In this document: positions 25,769 to 34,373 of the stretch, piece by piece | Layout of the letters: every line of letters begins with the position of its first letter | Numbering within the stretch: the stretch's first letter is position 1 | Origin: CAG-269 sp963556905 | GTDB taxonomy: Bacteria > Bacillota > Clostridia > TANB77 > CAG-508 | Assembly: GCA_963556905.1 (NCBI GenBank) | Contig: CAUWAY010000002.1 | Coordinates: forward strand, 1 to 64,000 | DNA: 64,000 nucleotides | Direction of reading: 5' to 3' | Translations under genes and position numbers: made by a program | Notes under the pieces: model-generated | What the model saw: only the letters and a program-made list of their open reading frames with translations | Told to the model about the DNA's origin: nothing | Database searches by the model: none

Positions 25769-26278
25769 ATAAAACAAGAATTACCAATAAATGGTCAAAT
25801 AAGAGCCAAAGAAGTAAATCTAATAAATGACAATGGAGAAAAAGTTGGAATTGTACCATTATCAAAAGCATTAGAACTTGCTGAAGAAAAAAAATTAGAC
25901 TTAGTATTAGTATCACCAAATTCACAAATGCCAGTATGCAAAATAATGAACTATGGGAAATATAAATTTGAGCAAGCAAAAAAAGAAAAAGAAGCAAAGA
26001 AAAAACAAAAGGTACAAGAAACCAAAGAAATAAGAATAACTCCAAACATAGAAGATCACGACTTTGGTTTCAAAGCAAAAAATGCCAGAAAATTTCTAGA
26101 AGATGGAAACAAAGTAAAAATTACTGTAAGATTTAGAGGAAGAGAACTAAACAATGTAAAAATGGGAGAAGAAGTATTAACCCAATTCATAAAAAACTTA
26201 GAAGACATAGCAGTAGTAGAAAAAAATCCAAAACTAGAAGGAAAAAACATGTTTATTATATTAGCTAAAAAAGCTTAA
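25769..26278 (+). CDS. infC: Translation initiation factor IF-3, AUA start
   Basis: 169 residues from the ATA codon at 25769. AGGAGGTG (25755-25762) is 6 bases upstream, ideal spacing for ATA; the only conventional start, GTG 25760, lies inside the Shine-Dalgarno sequence itself. The protein begins IKQELPINGQIRAKEVNLI, aligning with the normal IF3 N-terminus, and includes the basic linker (KKEKEAKKKQKVQETKEIR) and C-terminal domain (DHDFGFKAKNARKFLEDGNK). IF3 checks the start codon on the 30S subunit. Rare starts (AUU, AUA, AUC) on infC let IF3 repress its own translation. It is first in the operon with rpmI and rplT. Confidence 0.92.
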   Translation: MKQELPINGQIRAKEVNLINDNGEKVGIVPLSKALELAEEKKLDLVLVSPNSQMPVCKIMNYGKYKFEQAKKEKEAKKKQKVQETKEIRITPNIEDHDFGFKAKNARKFLEDGNKVKITVRFRGRELNNVKMGEEVLTQFIKNLEDIAVVEKNPKLEGKNMFIILAKKA

Positions 26279-26341
26279 GAGATAAAAATAACTCAAAAAG
26301 CTTAAAAATATAAAACAAACAATATCGAAAGGAGAAATACC

Positions 26342-26545
26342 ATGCCAAAGTTAAAAACAAATAAAGCTGCAAAGAAAAGATATTCTTTAACAGCAACAGG
26401 AAAAGTAAAAAGAACAACAGCTAATAGAAGACACTTATTAGCAAATAAAACAAAAAGACAAAAGTTATCAAGCAGACGCCCAGGAGCATATGCAGATAAA
26501 ACATGTGAAAACACAATAAAAAAATTATTACCATATGGTAACTAA
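26342..26545 (+). CDS. rpmI: 50S ribosomal protein L35
   Basis: 67 residues, very basic, with the L35 start PKLKTNKAAKKRYSLTATGK, the middle RRHLLANKTKRQKLSSR and the C-terminal IKKLLPYGN. Second gene of infC-rpmI-rplT, with an AAAGGAG ribosome site. Transcription is controlled by the upstream L20 leader. It is a structural component of the large subunit. Confidence 0.97.
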   Translation: MPKLKTNKAAKKRYSLTATGKVKRTTANRRHLLANKTKRQKLSSRRPGAYADKTCENTIKKLLPYGN

Positions 26546-26569
26546 TAAAAAATTAGGGAGGTAAAATAA

Positions 26570-26920
26570 ATGGCAAGAGTAAAATCAGCAATGACAACAA
26601 GAGCAAGACATAAAAAAGTATTAAAACAAGCAAAAGGATATTATGGAGCAAAACATTACAGATTCAGAAATGCCAACCAAGCAGTATTAAAATCATTATC
26701 ATACTCATATGTTGGAAGAAAAGATAGAAAAAGCAATTTTAGAAAATTATGGATAGCAAGAATAAATGCTGCATCAAGAATGAATGGACTAACATATAGC
26801 AAATTAATTTCAGGATTAAAAAAAGCTAATGTAACAATAAATAGAAAAATGCTATCAGAAATAGCCATAAGTGATCCAAAAGCATTCACAGAAATTGCAG
26901 AAATAGCAAAAAAAGCATAG
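26570..26920 (+). CDS. rplT: 50S ribosomal protein L20
   Basis: 116 residues with the diagnostic ARVKSAMTTRARHKKVLKQA start, GYYGAKHYRFRNANQAVLKS and the C-terminal globular RNA-binding domain (NRKMLSEIAISDPKAFTEIA). L20 binds 23S rRNA early in assembly and in Firmicutes also binds its own operon leader to cause premature termination. The start follows AGGGAGG, 24 bases after rpmI. A terminator follows. Confidence 0.97.
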   Translation: MARVKSAMTTRARHKKVLKQAKGYYGAKHYRFRNANQAVLKSLSYSYVGRKDRKSNFRKLWIARINAASRMNGLTYSKLISGLKKANVTINRKMLSEIAISDPKAFTEIAEIAKKA

Positions 26921-26930
26921 AAAAAAAGAA

Positions 26931-26976
26931 AGAAGGATCTTTATTTTGAAAATAATTCAAAAAAAGGTCTCTTTTT
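26931..26976 (+). terminator. Terminator of the infC operon
   Basis: An imperfect long stem: GGATCTTTATTTTGAA with TTCAAAAAAAGGTCTC. A T5 run follows. Confidence 0.65.
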
Positions 26977-27034
26977 GCATTTTTTATAAAAATAATACAT
27001 AAGGAGGCAAGTTAGGAAACTAACAATAAAAGAG

Positions 27035-27628
27035 ATGAACATAGGAATAGATATAGACGGAGTTCTAACAGATTTAGAAAGAGCAACTATAGATTATGCA
27101 ACAAAAATGAGTGTAGAAGAAAACTGGCCAATAGATATAAATGTCAGTGAATACTGGGAAGTAAAAACATTTAACTGGACAGAAAAACAAGCAAACAAAT
27201 TTTGGAATAAATACTTAGTTCCATATGTAAAAGAAAGTAAATCAAGAGCATTTGCACCAGAGATAATAGAAAAATTAAAAAAAGAACAAAACAAAGTATA
27301 TATCATAACAGCAAGAGACGAATCAGGAATGCCACCAGAACATTATGGGGAAATGCAAGAATTAACAAAGCAATGGTTAAAAAAACAGAACATACAATAC
27401 GACAAATTAATATTTGCAAAAAATGAAGAAAAATTACAACAATGTTTAGAAAATAGTATAGATGTAATGATAGAAGACTGCCCTAGTAACATACAATATA
27501 TATCAAAAAAAATCAAAGTTATAAAATTTGATTGTCAATACAATAAAAAAGAACTAGGAGAAAATATAATTACAGGTTATAGTTGGTATCATATTTACAA
27601 TATAATAAATCAATTGAAAAATAAATAA
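27035..27628 (+). CDS. HAD-family 5'-nucleotidase-like protein (NT5C type)
   Basis: 197 residues. HAD motif I is GIDIDGVLTD (Asp6, Asp8), motif II lies in the VYIITAR segment, and motifs III/IV are around KLIFA and VMIEDCPSNIQ. The arrangement matches the 5'(3')-deoxyribonucleotidase/YqfW-like family, which dephosphorylates nucleotides. Immediately downstream is guaB, so a role in nucleotide pools is plausible but not shown. AAGGAGG (27001-27007) is 27 bases from the ATG, with a GTTAG-GAAA-CTAAC hairpin between them that would bring the two closer. Confidence 0.82.
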   Translation: MNIGIDIDGVLTDLERATIDYATKMSVEENWPIDINVSEYWEVKTFNWTEKQANKFWNKYLVPYVKESKSRAFAPEIIEKLKKEQNKVYIITARDESGMPPEHYGEMQELTKQWLKKQNIQYDKLIFAKNEEKLQQCLENSIDVMIEDCPSNIQYISKKIKVIKFDCQYNKKELGENIITGYSWYHIYNIINQLKNK

Positions 27629-27649
27629 AATAAGAAAGGGAGAACTGAA

Positions 27650-29149
27650 ATGGCCAAAATATTAGAAGATGTATCAAGAACATTTAATGAATTTTTATTA
27701 TTACCAAATTTAACAGACGAAAGATGTATACCATCAAATGTATCATTAAAAACGCCACTTGTAAAATTCAAAAAAGGAGAAGAACCTAAATACTATGCAA
27801 ATGTACCAATGGTATCTGCAATAATGCAATCAGTATCAGGAGAAAAAATGGGAATAGCATTAGCAAGAGAAGGCGGAGTAGCATTTATATATGGCTCACA
27901 ATCAATAGAATCACAAGCTGAAATGGTACAACATGTAAAAAAACATAAAGCGGGATTTGTAGTAAGTGACTCAAATGTAAAAAGTGATACAACATTGAGA
28001 GATGTATTAGAACTAGTAAAAAGAACAGGACATTCAACAGTAATGATAACAGAAGATGGAACAGCAAATGGAAAATTCCTAGGCTTAGTAACAGATAAAG
28101 ATTACAGAATTTCAAGAGATGATTTAGATGCACCAATATCAAAATATATGACACCAAAAGAAAGAGTAATTTGGGCAGAAAAAGGAATATCACTTATAGA
28201 AGCAAATGATATAATATGGGAACACAAAAAAGAATGTTTACCAATATTGACAAAAGAAGGAAATTTAAAATATTTAGTATTTAGAAAAGATTATGAAGAA
28301 AGAAAACACAACCCAAATTCATTATTAGATGAAAACAAGAGATATATTGTAGGCGCAGGAGTAAATACGAGAGACTATGAGGAAAGAATACCAGCATTAG
28401 TAGAAGCAGGAGTAGACATGGTATGTATTGATTCATCAGATGGATATTCAGTATGGCAAAAAAACACAATACAATTTGTAAGAGAGAAATATGGAGATAA
28501 TCTAAAAATTGGAGCAGGAAACGTTGTTGATGCTGAAGGATTTAGATACTTAGCAGAAGCAGGAGCAGACTTCATAAAAGTAGGTGTAGGTGGAGGCTCT
28601 ATATGTATAACAAGAGAAACAAAAGGAATAGGTAGGGGACAAGCAAGTGCTCTAATAGATGTAGTAGAAGCTCGTAATAAATATTTTGAAGAAACAGGAA
28701 TATATATTCCAATTTGCTCAGATGGAGGAATAGTACATGACCACCATATAACAATTGCATTAGCGCTAGGAGCAGACTTTGTAATGATGGGACGTTACTT
28801 TGCAAGATTTGATGAAAGCCCAACAAGAATAGTAAGAATTAATAACAATTTTGTAAAAGAATATTGGGGAGAAGGCTCAAACAGAGCTAGAAATTGGCAA
28901 AGATATGACATGGGAGGAGCACAAAAACTTTCTTTTGAAGAAGGAGTTGATTCATATATTCCATATGCAGGTTCATTAAAAGACAATTTAGGAATCACAG
29001 TTGCAAAAATAAAATCTACAATGTGTAACTGCGGTGCAATTACAATACCAGAACTACATGAAAAAGCAAGATTAACATTAGTATCTAATGTTAGTATAGC
29101 AGAAGGTAGTGCACATGATGTAATTTTAAAAGAAGTTGAAAAAAAATAA
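27650..29149 (+). CDS. guaB: Inosine-5'-monophosphate dehydrogenase
   Basis: 499 residues, close to the usual bacterial length. An N-terminal barrel strand region is followed by a tandem CBS insert (about 95-210; GLVTDKDYRIS and AEKGISLIEAND), then the catalytic half: VDMVCIDSSDGYS, KIGAGNVVDAEGF, the catalytic-Cys loop GGGSICITRETKGIGRGQ, ICSDGGI and the flap around WGEGSNRARNWQRY. It oxidises IMP to XMP, the committed step of GTP synthesis. GAAAGGGAG precedes the ATG 21 bases after the HAD gene, so the two may be co-transcribed. A bidirectional terminator follows. Confidence 0.95.
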   Translation: MAKILEDVSRTFNEFLLLPNLTDERCIPSNVSLKTPLVKFKKGEEPKYYANVPMVSAIMQSVSGEKMGIALAREGGVAFIYGSQSIESQAEMVQHVKKHKAGFVVSDSNVKSDTTLRDVLELVKRTGHSTVMITEDGTANGKFLGLVTDKDYRISRDDLDAPISKYMTPKERVIWAEKGISLIEANDIIWEHKKECLPILTKEGNLKYLVFRKDYEERKHNPNSLLDENKRYIVGAGVNTRDYEERIPALVEAGVDMVCIDSSDGYSVWQKNTIQFVREKYGDNLKIGAGNVVDAEGFRYLAEAGADFIKVGVGGGSICITRETKGIGRGQASALIDVVEARNKYFEETGIYIPICSDGGIVHDHHITIALALGADFVMMGRYFARFDESPTRIVRINNNFVKEYWGEGSNRARNWQRYDMGGAQKLSFEEGVDSYIPYAGSLKDNLGITVAKIKSTMCNCGAITIPELHEKARLTLVSNVSIAEGSAHDVILKEVEKK

Positions 29150-29157
29150 AAAACTTA

Positions 29158-29198
29158 AAAAGCAAATTTCCTTTGCAAAGCAAAAGAGATTTGCTTTT
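29158..29198. terminator. Bidirectional terminator between guaB and spoVAE
   Basis: AAAAGCAAAT (29158-29167) pairs with ATTTGCTTTT (29189-29198), with internal CTTTGCAAAG pairing in the loop. A/T runs on both sides suit the two convergent genes. Confidence 0.8.
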
Positions 29199-29200
29199 AA

Positions 29201-29587
29201 CTATTCTTTTTTCATTTTTGGTTTAGAAATCAAAGATGCAATGTAACCAAAAAAGATAGCAGCAGCGATTCCGCCAGCAGAAGCAGTAATTCCACCAGTA
29301 AATGCACCAATAATACCTGATTCTTTAACACCTTTTATAGCACCTTTAGCTAAATTGTAACCAAAACCGGTTAAGGGAACAGTTGCACCGCTGCCTGCAA
29401 AATCAACAATATATTGATAAACACCTAAACCACCTAGAATAGCACCAGTGGTAACGAAAATAACTAAAATCCTGGCAGGAGTAAGTTTTGTCTTGTCTAT
29501 TAAAATCTGACCAATTACACAAATTGCCCCACCAGTGCAAAAACACCTAAGTAATTGTAGCCAATCAATACTTTGCAAAAAATCCAT
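29201..29587 (-). CDS. spoVAE: Stage V sporulation protein AE
   Basis: 128 residues, highly hydrophobic, with about four transmembrane helices and the family pattern GGAICVIGQILID...LTPARILV...GGLGVY and GSGATVPLTGFGYNLAKG. SpoVAE belongs to the SpoVA channel, which moves dipicolinic acid into the forespore and out during germination. Last of the minus-strand spoVAC-AD-AE cluster; starts behind AGGAGGTG, 11 bases past spoVAD. It resembles SpoVAC in sequence (both have the VP(L/I)TGF motif), as expected for paralogous channel subunits. Confidence 0.93.
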   Translation of the reverse strand: MDFLQSIDWLQLLRCFCTGGAICVIGQILIDKTKLTPARILVIFVTTGAILGGLGVYQYIVDFAGSGATVPLTGFGYNLAKGAIKGVKESGIIGAFTGGITASAGGIAAAIFFGYIASLISKPKMKKE

Positions 29588-29598
29588 ACAAACACCTC

Positions 29599-30601
29599 CT
29601 ACATTTCAATACTAATTGCATGTGCTATACTAGGAATAGATTCTCCTTGTTGAGAAGAAGTAGAGTTCATGAGAGCACCAGTAGCAATTAATAACAATCT
29701 TTTGATTTTTTTATCTTTAAATTCTTTGAAGAAATATCCTGAAAATACAGTTGCACAACAACCGCAACCACTGCCTCCAGCATGAGTATCCTGTTTTTGT
29801 CTATCAAATATTAAAACTCCACAATCATTGTAATTGGATTTTATATTATAACCTTTATTTTGGGCAAGATCAATAAGAATATCTTTCCCAACATATCCTA
29901 AGTCTCCTGTAATAATTGCATCATAATAAGATGGAGAACGACCAGTGTCTTTAAAATGACATATTAATGTATCTAATGCTGCTGGAGCCATAGCGGCTCC
30001 CATATTATTGGCATCCTTTATACCCATATCTACAATTTTTCCACTTGTAATATGTGTAATAAAAGGGCCTTCTCCGTTTTTTTGATAAAACAGCAGCGCC
30101 AGCTCCTGTTACAGTCCACTGAGATGTTGGAGGACGTTGATTTCCAAGCTCTAACGGAAATCTAAATTGCTTTTCAGCACTACAAAAATGACTAGATGCA
30201 GCACACAAAACATGTTGACAACAACCATCAATCATAATAGCACCAAGACTAAGTCCCTCAACAAAAGTTGAACAAGCTCCAAATATTCCTAAAAAAGGAA
30301 TATTAAGTTCTCTAAGACCAAAACTAGAAGAAATACATTGATTCAATAAATCACCTGCAAAACAATATTCTATATTACTTGAAGCAATACCAGATTTTGA
30401 AATAGCCATATTTACAGTTTCTTTAATTATTTTACTTTCTGACTTTTCCCATGTCTTTTCACCCCAAAATTCATCATCCAAACATTGGTCAAAATATTTT
30501 GAAAGAGGACCGTTAGCCTCTTTAGGACCGACAATTGAAGCAACATTTGTTATACAAGGTGAAGTGTCAAACTTTATTGTTTGTTTTCCAAGTTTTTGCA
30601 T
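29599..30601 (-). pseudogene. spoVAD: Stage V sporulation protein AD, with one-base frameshift
   Basis: The start is the ATG at 30601 (MQKLGKQTIKFD), behind AAAGGAATG. The first frame encodes the thiolase-like fold (FGACSTFVEGLSLGAIMIDG; TSQWTVTGAGAAVLSK) and then degenerates. Removing one A from the A7 run at 30077-30083 gives SKNGEGPFITHITSGKIVDM, which continues into GIKDANNMGAAMAPAALDT to the stop at 29599. The repaired length is 334 residues, as expected. SpoVAD binds dipicolinic acid and is needed for spore uptake of it. A homopolymer indel in an otherwise intact sporulation cluster may be a sequencing error; if real, spores would probably lack dipicolinate. Confidence 0.9.
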
Positions 30602-30647
30602 AAAATTCATTCCTTTCATGTTATGCTTAAATTAAGCATTTTTGATT

Positions 30648-31112
30648 TTAAACTAATGTAATAGTTTGAGTATTAAAAATTAAATATACAAGCCCTATTA
30701 GAATAGAGGTGGAAATACCGAAAACAAGCACAGGACCAGCAACTGTAAACATTTTGCCACCAACTCCCATAACATATCCTTCAGACTTATATTCCATGGC
30801 AGGGGAAACAATGGAATTTGCAAAACCAGTAATAGGAACTAAAGAACCAGCACCAGCAAATTTACCAATTTTGTTAAAAATGTTTAGACCAGTCAAAAAT
30901 GCGCTAATAGCAATTAATATTATAGAAACAATTGTACCAGAAAGATCTTGAGAAAGACCTCGCAACTTACATATATTAGAAATTATTTGTCCTATAGAAC
31001 AAATAAGTCCACCAACCCAAAAAGCATTGAAACAATTTTTTAAAATAGGAGAATTTGGAGATTTTTTTCCAACATACTCTTGATAATCTTTTTTTGAATC
31101 TAATGGTTTCAT
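30648..31112 (-). CDS. spoVAC: Stage V sporulation protein AC
   Basis: 154 residues. A polar N-terminus (YQEYVGKKSPNSP) typical of SpoVAC precedes four or so hydrophobic helices, including FWVGGLICSIGQIISNI and AGSLVPITGFANSIVSPAMEYKSEG... (key residues VPITGF). SpoVAC is a mechanosensitive-like channel subunit for dipicolinate movement. First gene of the cluster, starting behind TAGGAGGT; spoVAB and spoVAA are not adjacent. Expression would be forespore-specific (sigma-G) in known spore formers. I see no clear sigma-A promoter directly upstream. Confidence 0.94.
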   Translation of the reverse strand: MKPLDSKKDYQEYVGKKSPNSPILKNCFNAFWVGGLICSIGQIISNICKLRGLSQDLSGTIVSIILIAISAFLTGLNIFNKIGKFAGAGSLVPITGFANSIVSPAMEYKSEGYVMGVGGKMFTVAGPVLVFGISTSILIGLVYLIFNTQTITLV

Positions 31113-31216
31113 AAATACCTCCTAAATTTTTATGTAGGAAAATTTAATATAATTGAATTTTTCCGTACAACTTAAAAATAATGTTTCCTAAAAATAAAAA
31201 AATATACATTAAAAGT

Positions 31217-31249
31217 AATAATATTACAATAATATTACAATAATATTAC
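31217..31249. repeat. Three perfect 11-bp direct repeats upstream of the pilus operon
   Basis: AATAATATTAC is repeated exactly three times end to end (31217-31227, 31228-31238, 31239-31249), 37 bases upstream of the pilM -35 box. The period equals about one helical turn. On the other strand the unit reads TGTAATATTAT. A two-copy version lies at 44052-44073. Confidence 0.85.
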
Positions 31250-31285
31250 AAAAAATACAATTAGATTACATTTCTTGCAAATCTA

Positions 31286-31313
31286 TTGACTTTTTGTCTA
31301 AAAAAGTTAAAAT
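31286..31313 (+). promoter_or_regulatory. Promoter of the type IV pilus operon
   Basis: TTGACT (31286-31291) and TAAAAT (31308-31313) with a 16-base spacer, 36 bases from the start of the first gene. Confidence 0.65.
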
Positions 31314-31349
31314 AAAAGTAAGTGTAATAATAAAAGCGAGGGGGATAAA

Positions 31350-32957
31350 ATGGCAAGTTATTTAGGATTATATATCGAAAGTCACCTAATTAAATATGCA
31401 AAAGTGACAAAAGAAAAAGATAAAATAAAAATAGACTCATTTGGAATAAAATTTTACAATAACTTATCTCAAGCTATTAATCAAATAGTAGAAGAAACAT
31501 ATAGCTTTAATACTCCAATAAGTGTAAACCTAGCAGGAGAATCATATCAATATTTTAGTATGTTTTCGCAATTAAACAAAAAAGACCTGGACAAAGCAAT
31601 AAAACTAGAATATGACACATATTGTACAGAAAAGGGATTTAATTCAAATTCTATGGAACAAAGATATTCGATAGTTAATAATATAGTAGATGACGGAAAA
31701 TTAAGAGTAATAAACATAAGCCAAAATAAAATCGAGTTAACAAAAATAAAAACTAAATTAGGTGAATACAAACTTAACACAATATCACCAGTATCAATGA
31801 CAATCCCTACAATAGCATCATTAGGAGAAAAAGAAAAGGCTTTAATAGTAAATATAGAAGAAGATACAACAATAACAACAATAATAGATAGAAACATATA
31901 TGAAATAACAAAAATTGAACAAGGAAGTAAAGAAATTCTTGAAAAAATAAACATGAAAGAAAATTCATATGCAAAGGCATATGAAATTTTAAGGAATACA
32001 ACAATATATACATCAGATACACAAGATTTTGTTGAAGAAGAAAGCAGATATTTAGAAGATATAATGCCAACGTTATACTCAGTCGTAGGAAATGTACAAA
32101 AAATAATAAATGAAAATATACAAAAAATAGATAAAGTATATATTACTGGAACACTTTCATGTGTAAATAATATTGATTTGTACTTTCAAGAATATTTGGA
32201 CAAAGTACAATGTGAAATATTAAAACCATATTTTGTACAAAATTTAGCAAAAGATGTCAATTTAAAAGAATATATTGAAGTAAACTCAGCAATATCACTG
32301 GCATTACAAGGACTTGGAGAAGGAATTAAAGGAATAAACTTTAAAAGCATTTCGTTGCTTGAAAAAGCATTTCAAACGGTGCCTATAACAAAAAGTACAA
32401 GAAAAGAAAAAAATATAAATATAAAACTTGATGATTTCAAAGAAAAATTCACAAAGCCAGAAACATGGTTACTAAGAAGTTCAATAGCTGTATTATTATT
32501 TATTATAATATATAGTACATTTTCAAGTTTATTAGTAAAACAAATAGAAACAAAACAAAAAGAAGTTGATAAAGTCACAACAGACATAAGTATGCAAATA
32601 TCAAAAATACAAAAAGATACACAGAATTTAAATCAACAAGTCACACAATATACAGAAGATATAAAAAAATTAAAAACAGTAAATGATAAAATAAGTGAAA
32701 TAAATGCAAGTAAAAACTTAATACCAAATTTATTAAACCAAATAATGCAAACAATTGATGAAAATGTGCAAATAAAAACAATAGAAAATACAACAGATAA
32801 ACATATTGTTATTATAGCACAGTCTGAAAAATATCAGGGTTTAGGATATTTTAAAACCAAATTACAAACAAAAAATATTTTAAACAATGTAGTTGCTGGA
32901 AGCAGTATGAAAAATGGCTCAACTATAACTGTTACGATAGAAGGTGATTTACCATGA
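31350..32957 (+). CDS. pilM: PilM-PilN fusion, type IV pilus inner-membrane platform
   Basis: 535 residues. Residues 1-340 form an actin-like PilM domain (LGLYIESHLIKYAKV start; paired VNIEEDTTITTIIDRN and VYITGTLSCVNNIDLYF). After a lysine-rich linker comes a single transmembrane helix (about 378-398), a coiled coil (QISKIQKDTQNLNQQVTQYT) and an alpha-beta domain like PilN (about 460-535). In many bacteria PilM and PilN are separate; here they are one chain. The fusion would tether the cytoplasmic PilM ring to the membrane. It heads the operon behind GCGAGGGGG and overlaps pilO by four bases (ATGA). Confidence 0.85.
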   Translation: MASYLGLYIESHLIKYAKVTKEKDKIKIDSFGIKFYNNLSQAINQIVEETYSFNTPISVNLAGESYQYFSMFSQLNKKDLDKAIKLEYDTYCTEKGFNSNSMEQRYSIVNNIVDDGKLRVINISQNKIELTKIKTKLGEYKLNTISPVSMTIPTIASLGEKEKALIVNIEEDTTITTIIDRNIYEITKIEQGSKEILEKINMKENSYAKAYEILRNTTIYTSDTQDFVEEESRYLEDIMPTLYSVVGNVQKIINENIQKIDKVYITGTLSCVNNIDLYFQEYLDKVQCEILKPYFVQNLAKDVNLKEYIEVNSAISLALQGLGEGIKGINFKSISLLEKAFQTVPITKSTRKEKNINIKLDDFKEKFTKPETWLLRSSIAVLLFIIIYSTFSSLLVKQIETKQKEVDKVTTDISMQISKIQKDTQNLNQQVTQYTEDIKKLKTVNDKISEINASKNLIPNLLNQIMQTIDENVQIKTIENTTDKHIVIIAQSEKYQGLGYFKTKLQTKNILNNVVAGSSMKNGSTITVTIEGDLP

Positions 32958-33739
32958 GAAAAATATTATTAGGAATAATTACAATATTATTATTAACTTT
33001 TGCTATATATATAACTGTACAAGGAACATCTATAGGAAATTTTAAAATTAATAGTTTTACCAAAATTAAAGAAGCAAATGAAATGCTTAATAAGAAAATT
33101 TCAGCAGCAACACAATTAAAAGAAACTTCATATCCACAGAATATTCAAATACTAAATGAAACATATAAAAAAGTAATGACAGAAAAACAAAATTATGAAC
33201 AGGTTATTGCATTAGGGGTTAATGATGAAGGAGAAACAATAAACAGTGGAGCTAGATATGAAATGGAGAAACTGTGGATTACTCTTGGACGTTATGCAGA
33301 TAAGCAAGGAGTAGATTTGAAATTAGAAGTAATAGCAAATACGTTAACAGATAGTGCGGCAGAACAAATTGTTTCAGACAAAGGCGTTACAGAAATATTC
33401 AAATCATATGATTTAAAATTTACATTGCAAGGTGGATATGTTCAAATAACAGACTTCTTATATGATATAGAAAAAGATAGATCATTAGTATTTAAAATAG
33501 AAAATTATAAAATGGTTCCAGGAAGTAGTGTAGAAAATCTAATGGCAACTTTTACATGTAAAGATGTATACTTAAATATATCTAGTGCAGATGCACAACA
33601 GCAAACTCAACCAGATACTCAAGGTACAACAACAGATGGGAAAACAACAAATGATCAAATAACAGCAAATCCTCAAAACACAACAACAGAAGGAATAAAT
33701 TCTACACAAAATGGGGCAACCACAAATTCAAATTCATAA
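32954..33739 (+). CDS. pilO: PilO-like type IV pilus assembly protein
   Basis: 261 residues. An N-terminal transmembrane helix (about 5-22) is followed by a coiled coil (ANEMLNKKISAATQLKE...) and an alpha-beta domain (about 90-205, including GGYVQITDFLYDIEKDRSLV), the typical PilO layout. The last 50 residues are low-complexity, rich in Gln, Thr and Asn. PilO pairs with PilN to align the pilus machinery across the envelope. Its start overlaps the PilMN stop, so the two are coupled. Confidence 0.8.
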   Translation: MRKILLGIITILLLTFAIYITVQGTSIGNFKINSFTKIKEANEMLNKKISAATQLKETSYPQNIQILNETYKKVMTEKQNYEQVIALGVNDEGETINSGARYEMEKLWITLGRYADKQGVDLKLEVIANTLTDSAAEQIVSDKGVTEIFKSYDLKFTLQGGYVQITDFLYDIEKDRSLVFKIENYKMVPGSSVENLMATFTCKDVYLNISSADAQQQTQPDTQGTTTDGKTTNDQITANPQNTTTEGINSTQNGATTNSNS

Positions 33740-33784
33740 TAGTATAAAATTACTGAAAACTTTAAAAATTATAGAAAGGAAAGT

Positions 33785-34216
33785 ATGAAAATGACCAAAA
33801 ATATAATAAGAGAAATAATAATTTCACTATTAGTCTGTTTAGCAATATTATTAATTTTAAGTGTAATATTATATAATTTTATACCGTCAAATAAAGTTAT
33901 TCCAGAAGAAGTAGAATATGTGCCAACAGCAGAAATACAAACACAATTAAATGCCGAAAGAGTGCAAAACTCTGTACCAACAAAAGTTTTTGAAATAACT
34001 GCTTCAGATTTAGATAAATATGAAAAAACAAATGACTATAACCCAGGAAAAGTAAATCCATTTGCACCAGTAACTGATTCAAGTAATGGTGATTCTAATG
34101 GGGAAAGTGGTAATAATAGTTCAAATCAAGGAGATTCATCAAATAATAATTCAAATAATAGTAATTCAACAAACAATGGAGGAGGTTCATTATTTGAAAA
34201 ACCATCAAGTAAATAA
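33785..34216 (+). CDS. Membrane-anchored protein with NPF motif, PilP-like position
   Basis: 143 residues. One N-terminal transmembrane helix (about 9-32) is followed by a short extracytoplasmic segment (ELTASDLDKYEKT-like region), GKVNPFAPV near residue 90, and a Ser/Asn/Gly-rich tail of about 45 residues. The position right after pilO and the NPFAP motif recall the N-terminal part of PilP, but the folded PilP domain is missing, so the name is not used. A role in the pilus complex is inferred only from context. The next 157 bases hold a hairpin (34334-34349, TCTGTT/AACAGA) just before the first pilin ribosome site. Confidence 0.7.
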   Translation: MKMTKNIIREIIISLLVCLAILLILSVILYNFIPSNKVIPEEVEYVPTAEIQTQLNAERVQNSVPTKVFEITASDLDKYEKTNDYNPGKVNPFAPVTDSSNGDSNGESGNNSSNQGDSSNNNSNNSNSTNNGGGSLFEKPSSK

Positions 34217-34373
34217 TATTATATTTTAATATTTAAATATAATCTAATACATCAAGAGAAAAGGGGATGAACAAACTTAAGATAAAGGATAGTTACCTAA
34301 TTAACAAAGTTATTAAAATTTTAATATACAAAATCTGTTAATAAACAGAGAAAAGAAAAAGGAGGAAATTAAA

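Noticed and set aside
34267..34341. A 24-codon ORF (MNKLKIKDSYLINK...) before the first pilin
   Set aside because: GGGG abuts the ATG with no spacing, and the end falls in the leader hairpin; no other support for translation.
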